Source: Pyrinomonadaceae bacterium (GTDB lineage: Bacteria > Acidobacteriota > Blastocatellia > Pyrinomonadales > Pyrinomonadaceae). Taken from it: a stretch of 64,000 nt of DNA. The translations under genes were made by a program, and so were the position numbers. Within the stretch, counting starts at the first letter, position 1, and each line of letters begins with the position of its first letter. Shown one piece after another: positions 24,145-32,894 of the stretch. The notes beneath the pieces were generated by a model. That model had not been told where the DNA came from and ran no database searches. It saw nothing but the letters and a program-made list of their open reading frames with translations. The stretch is taken from assembly GCA_019694355.1 (NCBI GenBank), contig JAIBCB010000005.1:106452-170451 (forward strand), read 5' to 3'.

Positions 24145-24531
24145 CCCCGTACGAACGGCTGCTTTTCACGTCGCGGAGAATTCCACACCTCGCGGTAATT
24201 TTCAACACCCCACCGCCAGCGATCCGCTCGACAGAAAACGGACTTGTTTGTAATTTGTGCGTATTTGTTTAGGCAAATCGAGGGTCCGCGTATGCCCGCC
24301 GCCTTGCAGCCGCTTTGTCCTACCTGCGGCATATCAATTGCTTATTGAAGATCGGTAAGGGGAATTCTACCCGAATGTGCTCGGCTCGGAGATATACAAG
24401 TCAGATATTTGGTCGCCTTCAAAGATAAGGTTCGTGAAGGAGGGCGACTTCCATTGTGTGGGGCTCCGGCCAAAGAGCATGTGATCGAGGCAAATGCCAT
24501 TTATTCGTGTGCAGACTAACCAGGAGGGTCA
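24145..24531 (+). promoter_or_regulatory. leader region of the nos operon
   Basis: 387 bp without a gene, upstream of the first gene of the nitrous-oxide operon. TCAAT-TGCTT-ATTGA at 24334-24348 is a perfect inverted repeat and a candidate operator; it is not the FNR consensus, which has the opposite arm order. An AGGAGG ribosome binding site precedes the ATG at 24532. No clear -35/-10 pair stands out. Confidence 0.4.
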
Positions 24532-26466
24532 ATGAGCGATCCGAAGTTCAAAACCATCATTCCAGATGTTGAGTTTTGGAAGAATATGATCCCGTGCCAG
24601 GCGGCTTGTCCCGTAAAGACAGACGCCGGCCGCTACGTACAGCTCATTGCGCAGGGCGAATACAAGGAGGCCTATCTGGTCGCCCGCTCACCGAACCCGC
24701 TCGCATCGATCTGCGGCCGGGTCTGTGCAGCACCGTGCGAAGACGCATGCCGTCGCGGGCGCATCGATGCTCCGGTAAGCATCCGTGCATTGAAACGCTT
24801 CGTTACGGAGAAATACGGTGTTGAGTCGATGGAGCCATCGACGCAGGACGCTCTTTTCGAAGGTTCGACCGAGGCGGGAAACAAGATCCGCTGGCATCTG
24901 CCGATACTCGAGACAAGCAAGCGAATTCAAAAGCGTGAAGAGAAGGTCGCGGTCATCGGTGCAGGGCCTGCCGGAGTTTCGTGTGCGCACGACCTTGCTT
25001 TGATGGGCTATCAAGTGACGATCTTCGAAGCTTCGGCGATCCCCGGCGGAATGATGTATCACGGCATTCCGGAGTTCCGCCTCCCGCGGCAGATCATCGA
25101 AAAAGAGATCGCAAAGGTGAAAGGCCTCGGCGTCGAAGTAAAGTTCAATACGCCGCTGAGTGCCGATTTCGGATTGTCAGAACTGCGAGCCGAAGGGTTC
25201 AAGGCGGTGTTCATCAGCGTCGGCGTCCAAAAGGGCCGCGACCTGAATATCGAGGGAATCGAACTCGACGGCGTCGTCAAGGCCGTCGATTATCTTCTCA
25301 ACATCAACAACGGTTATCGTGTCGATCTTGGGCAGAAGGTGCTCGTCATCGGCGGCGGTTTCGTTGCATTTGATGCGGCCCGTATGGCGCTTCGCCGCGG
25401 TATGGACGACACTGCCGAGGTTGAAGGCAGCGAGATGGCCGGCGGTGAGATCAAGTCCGCGATGGATGCGGCTCGTTCGGCGATCCGTTCGGGTTCGACA
25501 GACGTTCGAATGATCTCGCTTGAGGCTCTGAGCGAACTTCCCGTCGTTCGGACCGCGCAAGGCCAGGAAGAATTTCACGAAGCTCATAAGGAAGGCGTCA
25601 CGTTCCATCCGTCACGCTCGGCTCGCAGATTCATTGGCGAGAACGGTCGTTTGAAGAAGGTCGAACTTCGCGGTGTAAGCCGTGTTTTTGATGAGAACGG
25701 ACGCTTCAACCCGGAGTTTGACGACTCGATCACTGAGACGCTTGAAGCCGATTCCGTAGTGCTTGCTATCGGACAGCAGGCCGATCTCTCGTTCCTCAAG
25801 CCCGAAGACAACGTCGATCTCACACCCGCCGGCGTGATAAAGGTCGATCCAAAGACCCTCGCTACATCTGCCCCCGGCTTATTCGCAGGCGGCGACGTTG
25901 CCTTCGGCCCCAGAAATCTAATTGAAGCGGTCGCGAACGGAAAGCAAGCGGCCCTCTCGGTCGATGATTATCTACGCGGGCCGGGAAGCACCACGCATTT
26001 CAAACTGCGTGTCGAGAAGATCCCGACCTATTCATATCGGATGGCGGAGGATTATGAGAAATGCGAACGCGAAGCACCGCCGACCGTTTCTCTTGACCGA
26101 CGCACCGGTATTTCGGAGGTCGAGAGCGGTTATGACGAAGAAGAAGCTCGCCTTCAAGCCGAGCGGTGTCTCGCGTGTCACATCCAAACGATCTACGACC
26201 CTCAAAAGTGCGTTCTGTGCAACCGGTGCGTTGATGTCTGCCCGGAATCCTGCTTGAAACTTGTCTCCCTCGACACGCTCGAACTCCCGGAAGGGACAAA
26301 AGAAATGGCGATCGCTGCAGGTGGTTTTACTGAGGAAACCACGCTTTCAGCGATGCTGAAGGACGATGACAAATGTATTCGGTGCGGCCTGTGTGCGATC
26401 AGATGCCCGACCGACGCGATGACGATGGAGGTTTTCTACTATGAAGAAACAGAGCGACTTCGATGA
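24532..26466 (+). CDS. GltD-like Fe-S flavoprotein with ferredoxin domain
   Basis: 644 aa. The N-terminus (CQAACPVKTDAGRYV ... CGRVCAAPCEDACRRG) binds [4Fe-4S] clusters as in the small subunit of glutamate synthase and related oxidoreductases. IGAGPAGVSCAHDLALMG binds FAD. VIGGGFVAFDAARMALRRG is a second nucleotide fold for NAD(P)H. The C-terminal CVLCNRCVDVCPESC and CIRCGLCAIRCPTDA are two ferredoxin-type cluster sites. It is the first gene of the cluster and overlaps the Rieske gene by 26 nt, so it probably belongs to the same electron-transfer assembly. Passing electrons from NAD(P)H towards the quinone pool is an inference; glutamate synthase is unlikely because no large subunit is nearby. 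Confidence 0.9.
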   Translation: MSDPKFKTIIPDVEFWKNMIPCQAACPVKTDAGRYVQLIAQGEYKEAYLVARSPNPLASICGRVCAAPCEDACRRGRIDAPVSIRALKRFVTEKYGVESMEPSTQDALFEGSTEAGNKIRWHLPILETSKRIQKREEKVAVIGAGPAGVSCAHDLALMGYQVTIFEASAIPGGMMYHGIPEFRLPRQIIEKEIAKVKGLGVEVKFNTPLSADFGLSELRAEGFKAVFISVGVQKGRDLNIEGIELDGVVKAVDYLLNINNGYRVDLGQKVLVIGGGFVAFDAARMALRRGMDDTAEVEGSEMAGGEIKSAMDAARSAIRSGSTDVRMISLEALSELPVVRTAQGQEEFHEAHKEGVTFHPSRSARRFIGENGRLKKVELRGVSRVFDENGRFNPEFDDSITETLEADSVVLAIGQQADLSFLKPEDNVDLTPAGVIKVDPKTLATSAPGLFAGGDVAFGPRNLIEAVANGKQAALSVDDYLRGPGSTTHFKLRVEKIPTYSYRMAEDYEKCEREAPPTVSLDRRTGISEVESGYDEEEARLQAERCLACHIQTIYDPQKCVLCNRCVDVCPESCLKLVSLDTLELPEGTKEMAIAAGGFTEETTLSAMLKDDDKCIRCGLCAIRCPTDAMTMEVFYYEETERLR

Positions 26467-27049
26467 GGCCAGAGCAAAGGTCCTCGACGCTCAAAGCGAA
26501 GCGGATCAACTACTGAACCAAAAGCCGAAGAATATCGAGCTTATCGGTGATCCGAACCCGTCGAGACGAAGCCTTCTGAAAACGTTGGGCGTGTCGGCGG
26601 TGCTCGTTGCGTTGGGCGGCCAGGCCTTTGCTATGCTGCGTTCGCTCTTCCCGAATGTGCTGTATGAGCCGCCGCAAAAATTCAAACTCGGCGTTCTCGA
26701 CAAATTCACGGAAGGCGGGACGTTTCTCGAAGCAGATCGACTCTTCGTTTTTCGGGAAAAGAACACATTCCATGCGATCTCGGCCGCATGCACGCATCTC
26801 GGGTGCACGGTCAAGATGGTGAAGCTCAATCAGCCGAAGAAGGTGACGGTCGGCGGAAAAGAGATCGAGGAGCAGGTGGAATTCCACTGTCCGTGCCACG
26901 GCTCAAAGTACTACGGTGACGGAACGAACTTCGCCGGGCCGGCACCTCGACCGCTCGACTACTTCAATTTGGAAGTTTCGCCGGACGACGGACAACTGAT
27001 CGTCGATAAGGCAACGAAGGTCAGTCAGGATTTTCGACTGACAGTATAG
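26441..27049 (+). CDS. Rieske [2Fe-2S] protein of a bc-type complex
   Basis: A 202-aa protein. A twin-arginine signal-anchor (SRRSLLKTLGVSAVLVALGG, about residues 34-53) suggests Tat export with a retained membrane helix. The cluster ligands are Cys117 and His119 in CTHLGC and Cys150 and His153 in CPCHGS; Cys122 and Cys152 form the stabilising disulfide. The KKVTVGGKEIEEQVEF insertion between the two boxes is a little longer than in mitochondrial Rieske proteins. It would take electrons from quinol at the positive side of the membrane and pass them to cytochrome c. It is followed by the membrane protein and cytochrome b genes. Confidence 0.93.
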   Translation: MKKQSDFDEARAKVLDAQSEADQLLNQKPKNIELIGDPNPSRRSLLKTLGVSAVLVALGGQAFAMLRSLFPNVLYEPPQKFKLGVLDKFTEGGTFLEADRLFVFREKNTFHAISAACTHLGCTVKMVKLNQPKKVTVGGKEIEEQVEFHCPCHGSKYYGDGTNFAGPAPRPLDYFNLEVSPDDGQLIVDKATKVSQDFRLTV

Positions 27050-27067
27050 AAAGGAGAAATTGCGGCA

Positions 27068-27568
27068 ATGGATCCGGTTCATTTACATCTATTTCTGAAT
27101 CACTTTCCAGTGATCTGTTCGATCCTTTCGGTGCCGCTTTTTCTGTATGCGTATTGGCGGAAGAGCGACGAGTTGAAGCAGCTTGCTTTACTTGTGCTGA
27201 TCTTCGCAGCAGTTGTCACGATCCCGGTCTATCTTTCCGGCGAGCCGACAGAAGATGCGGTCGAGAAGCTCGCGGGCGTCAGCCATGACCTGATCGAACA
27301 ACACGAAGATGCCGCATATTTCGCAATGATCTCGATGATGATAACAGGCGTTATCTCATTGATCGGATTCATCTTGATGATGGCCAAGAAGACGGCGGCC
27401 GCGAAGTTTTTGGTTCTTGTTGCACTGCTGTTGGCCGTCGGTTCGGCGGGGTTGATGGCGCGCACGTCGAACCTTGGAGGCCAGATCAGGCACAGCGAGA
27501 TCCGAACGGGAGATGCCGCAACGCAACCGACTGAGAAACAGAAGGACGAAGACAAGCACGAGAGATAA
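27068..27568 (+). CDS. DUF2231-type membrane protein
   Basis: 166 aa with four hydrophobic segments. It starts with PVHLHLFLNHFPVICSILSV, where the two conserved histidines and the NHFP motif are the mark of this family. Then come LVLIFAAVVTIPVYLSG, a segment containing HDLIEQHEDAAYFAM with further histidines, and the last helices (MITGVISLIGFILMM, FLVLVALLLAVGSAGLMA). The histidines suggest haem or metal binding in the membrane. It lies between the Rieske and cytochrome b genes, three bases before the latter's start, so it is likely an extra subunit of the complex. The hydrophilic C-terminus is rich in Lys and Glu. Confidence 0.8.
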   Translation: MDPVHLHLFLNHFPVICSILSVPLFLYAYWRKSDELKQLALLVLIFAAVVTIPVYLSGEPTEDAVEKLAGVSHDLIEQHEDAAYFAMISMMITGVISLIGFILMMAKKTAAAKFLVLVALLLAVGSAGLMARTSNLGGQIRHSEIRTGDAATQPTEKQKDEDKHER

Positions 27569-27570
27569 AT

Positions 27571-28953
27571 ATGGCGACAGAAGAGATTTCGGAAACAAAG
27601 GCCAGCTCATCTTTACTGGCCACCCTGCGCGAGAAGTTTGCTCTGCGGGCAATGTGGGAGCAGCTTACCTGGACCTGGAAGCCTGAGACGAAGCGGGAGG
27701 CGGGCGACGCGATCGTCCGCAATTTCGTTCTTCATTGGTTTCCGGCAAAGGTAAGTCTTGAGAGTCTTTCGTGGGGCTATTCGTTCTGGCTCGGAACGAT
27801 CTCGGCAGTGCTCTTCCTGATTCTGACGATCACCGGCGGCATCTTGATGTTTCTGTATGTGCCGTCGGTCGAGCGAGCTTATCTTTCGGTCAAAGACCTT
27901 GAATTTTCGACAAGCTACGGTTGGTTCCTACGCGGACTTCATCGCATCTCGGCACATTTGATGGTCGCGGTCGTTTTTCTGCACATGGTGCGCGTGTTCC
28001 TGACCGGAGCTTTCAAGAATGGGCGAAAGGCCGTTGGGCAGAATCGCCCGCTAAATTGGATCGTCGGCGTTGCATTGTTGCTGATCACGCTGCTCCTGTC
28101 ATTCACCGGTTATCTCCTGCCGTGGGATCAGCTTGCCTATTGGGCGATCACGGTCGGCACGAACATCGCAAGTTCGGCACCGGTCTTTGGCGATCCGACG
28201 CGATTCATTCTGCTCGGCGGCACGACGATCGAGCAGGCAACGCTCATTAGATTTTACGTTCTGCATTGCTTCCTGCTTCCGCTCACGACATTTGCACTCG
28301 TCAGCTACCACATGTGGCGTGTTCGAAAGGACGGCGGACTTGCCTGCACTGAAAAGCGTTACGAGGAAGCAAAGAAGCAGGAGCAGCCGGCGATCGCGAG
28401 CAAGACCTATTCGCTGCTTGGAATTACGGGCGGATCTGCTGTTGACGTCCAGAACGTAATGATCGATGACGAGAACGAAAAGGTTCCGTCTTCGCCGTAT
28501 CTGACGGTTCGCCTTGCGGTTGTAACTCTTGCGACGACCATAGTCTCGATCATTTTGACGCTGCTTGTCAGAGCACCGCTCGAAGAGGCGGCGAATCCGG
28601 CCGTTACGCCGAATCCGGCAAAGGCACCGTGGTACTTCCTTTGGCTGCAGGAACTTGTGACCATCACAACGTTCACGGTCGGCGGCATAACGATCAATGG
28701 TGCGTTGATCGGCGGCATCATTCTGCCGGGCGTTCTCGTGGCTGCGGCAGTGTTGTGGCCGTACTTCGACAAGTCACCTGTCAGCTCGATCGGCAAATGG
28801 CTTCCGACGGAACGAAAGTGGCAGAACCGTGTGTTTCTCATCATCGTGGCGGCGATCTTGATCCTGACATTCATTGGAACATATATGCGTGGGCCGTTCT
28901 GGGAGATCTATATGCCGTGGCAGGAATGGGAGCAGGCTCCGAGGAGATTTTGA
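27571..28953 (+). CDS. cytochrome b of a quinol-oxidising complex
   Basis: 460 aa, combining the cytochrome b6-like N-terminal part and the subunit IV-like C-terminal part in one chain. The haem ligands are the histidines in RGLHRISAHLMVAVVFLHMVR and in the fourth helix region FYVLHCFLLPLTTFALVSYHMWR. FTGYLLPWDQLAYWA is the usual Qo-site helix. The PEWY motif of the Qo site is represented by PWYFLWLQEL. The protein oxidises (mena)quinol and delivers electrons to the Rieske centre. It is followed 24 nt downstream by the multihaem cytochrome c. Confidence 0.94.
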   Translation: MATEEISETKASSSLLATLREKFALRAMWEQLTWTWKPETKREAGDAIVRNFVLHWFPAKVSLESLSWGYSFWLGTISAVLFLILTITGGILMFLYVPSVERAYLSVKDLEFSTSYGWFLRGLHRISAHLMVAVVFLHMVRVFLTGAFKNGRKAVGQNRPLNWIVGVALLLITLLLSFTGYLLPWDQLAYWAITVGTNIASSAPVFGDPTRFILLGGTTIEQATLIRFYVLHCFLLPLTTFALVSYHMWRVRKDGGLACTEKRYEEAKKQEQPAIASKTYSLLGITGGSAVDVQNVMIDDENEKVPSSPYLTVRLAVVTLATTIVSIILTLLVRAPLEEAANPAVTPNPAKAPWYFLWLQELVTITTFTVGGITINGALIGGIILPGVLVAAAVLWPYFDKSPVSSIGKWLPTERKWQNRVFLIIVAAILILTFIGTYMRGPFWEIYMPWQEWEQAPRRF

Positions 28954-28977
28954 TCCGAGCAAGGAGAGCAATTAGAA

Positions 28978-30186
28978 ATGTTTAGCAAAGATGCGATCAA
29001 ACTTTACGTCATGGGAATCTCCCTGCTCGCGTTGACGGCATTCGTCTTCTTTCGGGAGAACACGACCGATTGGCGAGACTATCAGGCGGAATTTCGAGAT
29101 CTTGTTACGGAAAAATTCGGGTCGGAACGCGCAGAGCAGGTGCCGTCGGGGATTCAGCAGATATGGGTAAAAGACCTCGACCGTGTCGATCGCTGTGTTA
29201 CCTGTCATCAGGCGATCGAGTGGAAAGGCTTAGAGACAGCGCCAAATCCATACCGCACACATCCAAAAGAGATTCTCGAAAAGCATCCGCTGACGGCCTA
29301 TGGCTGCACGTCGTGCCATGGCGGCCAGGGATTCTCGACAACTCTGCCGGACGCACACGGAAACGTTGAGCACTGGGAGGAACCTGTGCTCGGGCAGGAA
29401 GTGAGCGAGGCGTATCTGATCAAGAATTCCAAGGCCTTGATGGAGATGAACTGCAATTCCTGTCACCGCTATGACCGCGAGACGAAGGGAATGGACTACA
29501 TCAATACGGCCAAGAATCTTGTGGAACAGAAGGATTGCCGTGCGTGTCATACGATCAATGGCCGCGGCGGGATCATCGGGCCCGATCTTACGTATGAGGG
29601 CGACAAGCCGACAGAGCAGTTCGACTATGGCCGTCTGACAGGCCGCCACGCGGTCTTCGCATGGCAGGTCGCTCACTTCCAAAATCCGAAGATGGTGTCG
29701 CCTGACAGCATTATGCCGAATTTCGGATTGTCATCGCAGGACGCTCAGGCGCTTGCTCTCCTCGTGATGAGCTGGAAGAAGGAGCCGATCCCTGCAAGCT
29801 ACATTTCAGGCGTTCAGCTTCGCGATGTTCCGACACCGGAAGAGATCGCGAAGGAAAAGGAAATGCTGGAAGGCGATGGAGCATTTTTCGTTCAGAACAA
29901 ATGTTTTGTTTGCCATTCGGTCAGTTCTTTGGGCGTAAATTCGGCCGCAAAGATCGGGCCTGATCTTTCGGACGCGGTCGTCGATGTGCAGAACCGCTTT
30001 GGGCGCACCTTGGATGACTTTCTAATGGACCCGACCGGCACGATGTCGGTGGTCCTCGCAACGCAGATCCCGCTTACGACCGAACAGCGTCAGCAGGCGA
30101 TCGCACTTCTAAAAGTTGCCTATCAGCGGAAGCTGGAACAGCAGATAAAGAACACTTCGCCTTCACCGACACCAGCAGGTAAATAG
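28978..30186 (+). CDS. membrane-anchored pentahaem cytochrome c
   Basis: 402 aa. An N-terminal helix (LYVMGISLLALTAFVFF) anchors it. Five CxxCH haem motifs are visible at Cys73 (CVTCH), Cys110 (CTSCH), Cys159 (CNSCH), Cys187 (CRACH) and Cys309 (CFVCH). The first four form a compact block and the last lies in a separate domain of class I cytochrome type (AKIGPDLSDAV). The protein probably takes electrons from the Rieske centre and passes them on to NosZ, whose gene starts 19 nt downstream. The C-terminal tail is low-complexity Ser/Thr/Pro. Confidence 0.93.
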   Translation: MFSKDAIKLYVMGISLLALTAFVFFRENTTDWRDYQAEFRDLVTEKFGSERAEQVPSGIQQIWVKDLDRVDRCVTCHQAIEWKGLETAPNPYRTHPKEILEKHPLTAYGCTSCHGGQGFSTTLPDAHGNVEHWEEPVLGQEVSEAYLIKNSKALMEMNCNSCHRYDRETKGMDYINTAKNLVEQKDCRACHTINGRGGIIGPDLTYEGDKPTEQFDYGRLTGRHAVFAWQVAHFQNPKMVSPDSIMPNFGLSSQDAQALALLVMSWKKEPIPASYISGVQLRDVPTPEEIAKEKEMLEGDGAFFVQNKCFVCHSVSSLGVNSAAKIGPDLSDAVVDVQNRFGRTLDDFLMDPTGTMSVVLATQIPLTTEQRQQAIALLKVAYQRKLEQQIKNTSPSPTPAGK

Positions 30187-30205
30187 GACGAAGCAGAGGA
30201 GAGAA

Positions 30206-32068
30206 ATGAAAAACTTATTAAAAAAGCCAAAAGTTTTGTGGGTAGTTCTCGGTGCCATTATTCTAGCTTCATTCCTTATCATCGGAAGCTGCAGTCGGAA
30301 GAGCGCACTGAAGCAGGATAAAGGCGGAGCGGCAGAGGCGGCGACGCTTACCTACGTCGCACCGGGCGATCTGGACGAATACTATTTGTTCTACTCGGGC
30401 GGCCACTCCGGCAACGTCTATGTTGCCGGTGTGCCGTCGATGAGGCATATCGCGACGATCCCTGTCTTTGCGAAGTATCCGGCGACCGGCTACGGTTTCG
30501 ATAAGGAAACGAAAGAGATGCTCGGCGAGTACGATTGGGGCGATGTTCACCATCCGGCTCTGAGTGAAACCAAGGGCGACTACGACGGCCGTTGGCTCTT
30601 TGTCAACGACAACGGAAACAACCGCGTTGCCCGTATCGATCTTCGTGATTTCAAGACGAAGCAGATCCTTGGACCGGTACCGAACGTTTCCGGCTTCCAC
30701 GGCGGTGCGTTCGTAACGCCAAATAGCGAATACGTGCTTGCCGCTTCGCGCTTCTCGATCCCGCTGCCAAAGGGAACTGCGGCACCGGTCGAAGAGTATG
30801 CGACAAAATACAAGGGCGTCGTTTCGGGCATCGCGATCAAGCCTGATTCTGGCGAAATGAGCGTCGGCTGGCAGGTGTTGATGCCGCCTTACAACTATGA
30901 TCTCGGCGATGCGGGCAAAGGCCCAAGCGAAGGCTGGGCTTTCTGGACGAGCTACAACACGGAAAAGGCGATCGGAAAGCTCGAGGTGACATCGACCCAG
31001 CGTGAGCGCGACTACATCGTCGCCGTCAACTGGAAAGAGGTCGAAAAGGCCGTTCAAGCAGGCAAGACCCAGGTGATCGACGGCGTTCCGGTCATTGACC
31101 CGACGCAGACTCCGGGCCTGGTCTATTTGATCCCGTGCAGCAAGAGTCCGCACGGCGTTGATATCAGTCCTGACGGCAAATGGATAATCGGAAGTGGTAA
31201 GCTTCAATCCATCACAACAGCGTACAGCGTTGAAAAGATGCTCGCGGCCATTCAGGCCAAGAACTTTTCGGGTGAAGAAGACGGACTTCCGATCCTGAAC
31301 TATGACGCGATCAAGGAAGCGGAAGTGAACGTCGGCCTTGGGCCGCTGCATACTCAGTTCGACAATCAAGGCAACGCATACACGAGCCTTTTTGTGGAGA
31401 GCGCAGTTGCAAAGTGGAAGCTCGGCAGCTGGGAAGTGGTGGACAAGATCCCGATCACCTATAACATCGGACACCTTGCGACCGCTGAAGGCGACACGGT
31501 CGAGCCCGACGGAAAGTTCCTCATCGCTTTGAATAAGCTTTCGCACGGAACGCACCTGAACGTCGGCCCGTCGCAGCCGGAGAGCACGCAGCTGATCGGC
31601 ATCGAGGGCGAAAAGATGAAGCTGCTGTACAACGCCTTTACAGAACCTGAGCCGCATTACGCTCAGATAATAAAGGCCGATAAGCTGAAGCCGATCGAGG
31701 TCTATCCGAAGGAGGAGAACAAGAATCCGAACGCGATCTGGGACATCAACGACGCGAAGGCCGAACGCACGGCGGACGGCGTAACGGTGAAGACCATATT
31801 GGTTCGGAGTACGATCACCCCGACGGCGATCGAGGTCAATCAGGGCGATAAAGTTACGATCCATTTGACCAATATCGAGCAGACGACGGACGAACTTCAC
31901 GGCTTTGGTCTTCTGGAATACAACATCAACGTCGTTGTGGATCCGGGCGAGACGAAGACGATCGAGTTCGTGGCAAATAAACCGGGCGTCTATGCGTACT
32001 ACTGCACGAACTTCTGTTCGGCATTGCACCAGGAGATGCAGGGATACTTGGTTGTGAAACCAAAATAA
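30206..32068 (+). CDS. nosZ: nitrous-oxide reductase, Sec-type (clade II)
   Basis: Reduces N2O to N2 in the periplasm. The 620-aa chain has a Sec-type or lipoprotein-type signal (LIIGSC with Cys29) and no twin arginine, which distinguishes clade II from the Tat-exported clade I enzyme. Histidines for the tetranuclear CuZ site are in DVHHPA, GFHGGAF, SPHGVD, GPLHTQF, NIGHLA and LSHGTHL. The C-terminal cupredoxin domain carries the CuA ligands C600-x3-C604-x3-H608-x2-M611 in CTNFCSALHQEM. The genes for electron delivery lie upstream and those for maturation downstream. Confidence 0.97.
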   Translation: MKNLLKKPKVLWVVLGAIILASFLIIGSCSRKSALKQDKGGAAEAATLTYVAPGDLDEYYLFYSGGHSGNVYVAGVPSMRHIATIPVFAKYPATGYGFDKETKEMLGEYDWGDVHHPALSETKGDYDGRWLFVNDNGNNRVARIDLRDFKTKQILGPVPNVSGFHGGAFVTPNSEYVLAASRFSIPLPKGTAAPVEEYATKYKGVVSGIAIKPDSGEMSVGWQVLMPPYNYDLGDAGKGPSEGWAFWTSYNTEKAIGKLEVTSTQRERDYIVAVNWKEVEKAVQAGKTQVIDGVPVIDPTQTPGLVYLIPCSKSPHGVDISPDGKWIIGSGKLQSITTAYSVEKMLAAIQAKNFSGEEDGLPILNYDAIKEAEVNVGLGPLHTQFDNQGNAYTSLFVESAVAKWKLGSWEVVDKIPITYNIGHLATAEGDTVEPDGKFLIALNKLSHGTHLNVGPSQPESTQLIGIEGEKMKLLYNAFTEPEPHYAQIIKADKLKPIEVYPKEENKNPNAIWDINDAKAERTADGVTVKTILVRSTITPTAIEVNQGDKVTIHLTNIEQTTDELHGFGLLEYNINVVVDPGETKTIEFVANKPGVYAYYCTNFCSALHQEMQGYLVVKPK

Positions 32069-32088
32069 ACTAGAAAAACACGCCGGTT

Positions 32089-32141
32089 AAAGGCGAGAGA
32101 AGGTGAGTAATACAATTCGTTCCTCCCTGCCTCTCGCCTTT
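32089..32141 (+). other. intercistronic stem-loop between nosZ and nosB
   Basis: AAAGGCGAGAG at 32089-32099 pairs perfectly with CTCTCGCCTTT at 32131-32141, with a 31-nt loop. It lies 20 nt past the nosZ stop and is not followed by a T run. It could protect the nosZ message from 3' degradation or reduce read-through to the maturation genes. Both roles are inferred. Confidence 0.6.
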
Positions 32142-32173
32142 GAGCGGAAGGTTCCAGAAAAAAGGGGGAAAGA

Positions 32174-32869
32174 ATGGATAACGAACAGAATTCAACAGCG
32201 GCCTCGATCAGCGGATCTGACAGTTGGCTAAGACGCTTCCTTGTCAGGAAGTATGATTTTCTTGAGCAGCCTCTACCGATGAAGAGCCGTTTGCTTCTGA
32301 TCATTGCGTCTTTGGCACTTCTGACCGTTTTCGTCTTTCCTCTGTGGAATATGACCTTCTTCTCCAATCAGTACACTGATGGACTGGCGTTGGACATTTA
32401 CGCGTATCGGCTCGAAGGAGCAAAAACGCCGAATCGTGATGACCTTCGAGAGATCAACTCGCTGAATCATTACATTGGAATGCGTCCACTGCTCGAAAGC
32501 GATTTCAGCGAGTTCGTTTGGCTTCCGTTTGCGGTCGGCGGCTTGATCCTGTTGGCGTTAAGGGCCGTCGTGCTCGGCAAGATGTCGAAACTCGTAGATG
32601 TTTTTGTTTTGTTCGTCTATTTCAGCCTCTATTCGCTGTGGAGCTTTTACTATCGGCTCCACAGCTATGGGCACAACCTGGATCCGACCGCGGCGATCAA
32701 GGTCGAACCATTCACGCCGCCTCTATTTGGTGAGCAGATCGTCGGAAACTTTACGGTCTATAGCTATCCGGACGTTGCGTCGTATGCGTTCATTATTTAC
32801 GGCGCTTTGCTTTTGGCGGCGATCTTGTGGGGTTGGCATCGATATAAGCCGGCCGTTGCGGAAGCTTGA
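32174..32869 (+). CDS. NosB-like membrane protein of the nos cluster
   Basis: 231 aa with four hydrophobic helices: LLLIIASLALLTVFVFPLW, FVWLPFAVGGLILLALRAVVLG (in two parts), LVDVFVLFVYFSLYSLW, and YAFIIYGALLLAAILWGW. A soluble loop (HLDIYAYRL-like region ending in SLNHYIGMRPL) follows the first helix. A membrane protein gene directly after nosZ is characteristic of clade II nos clusters, where it is called nosB. I assign it by position and topology; its biochemical role is not known. The intervening hairpin lies in the 105-nt gap before it. Confidence 0.7.
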   Translation: MDNEQNSTAASISGSDSWLRRFLVRKYDFLEQPLPMKSRLLLIIASLALLTVFVFPLWNMTFFSNQYTDGLALDIYAYRLEGAKTPNRDDLREINSLNHYIGMRPLLESDFSEFVWLPFAVGGLILLALRAVVLGKMSKLVDVFVLFVYFSLYSLWSFYYRLHSYGHNLDPTAAIKVEPFTPPLFGEQIVGNFTVYSYPDVASYAFIIYGALLLAAILWGWHRYKPAVAEA

Positions 32870-32894
32870 GTTGCCGCATGGCAGTCATGAAGCG

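Noticed and set aside
24532..26466. Glutamate synthase small subunit (gltD)
   Set aside because: The N-terminal part resembles GltD, but there is no large subunit nearby, the protein has an extra C-terminal ferredoxin domain, and it is coupled to a Rieske gene.
30269..32029. 586-codon open frame antisense to nosZ
   Set aside because: A codon-bias shadow of a high-quality gene on the other strand; the translation is rich in Arg, Asp and Leu with no domain.
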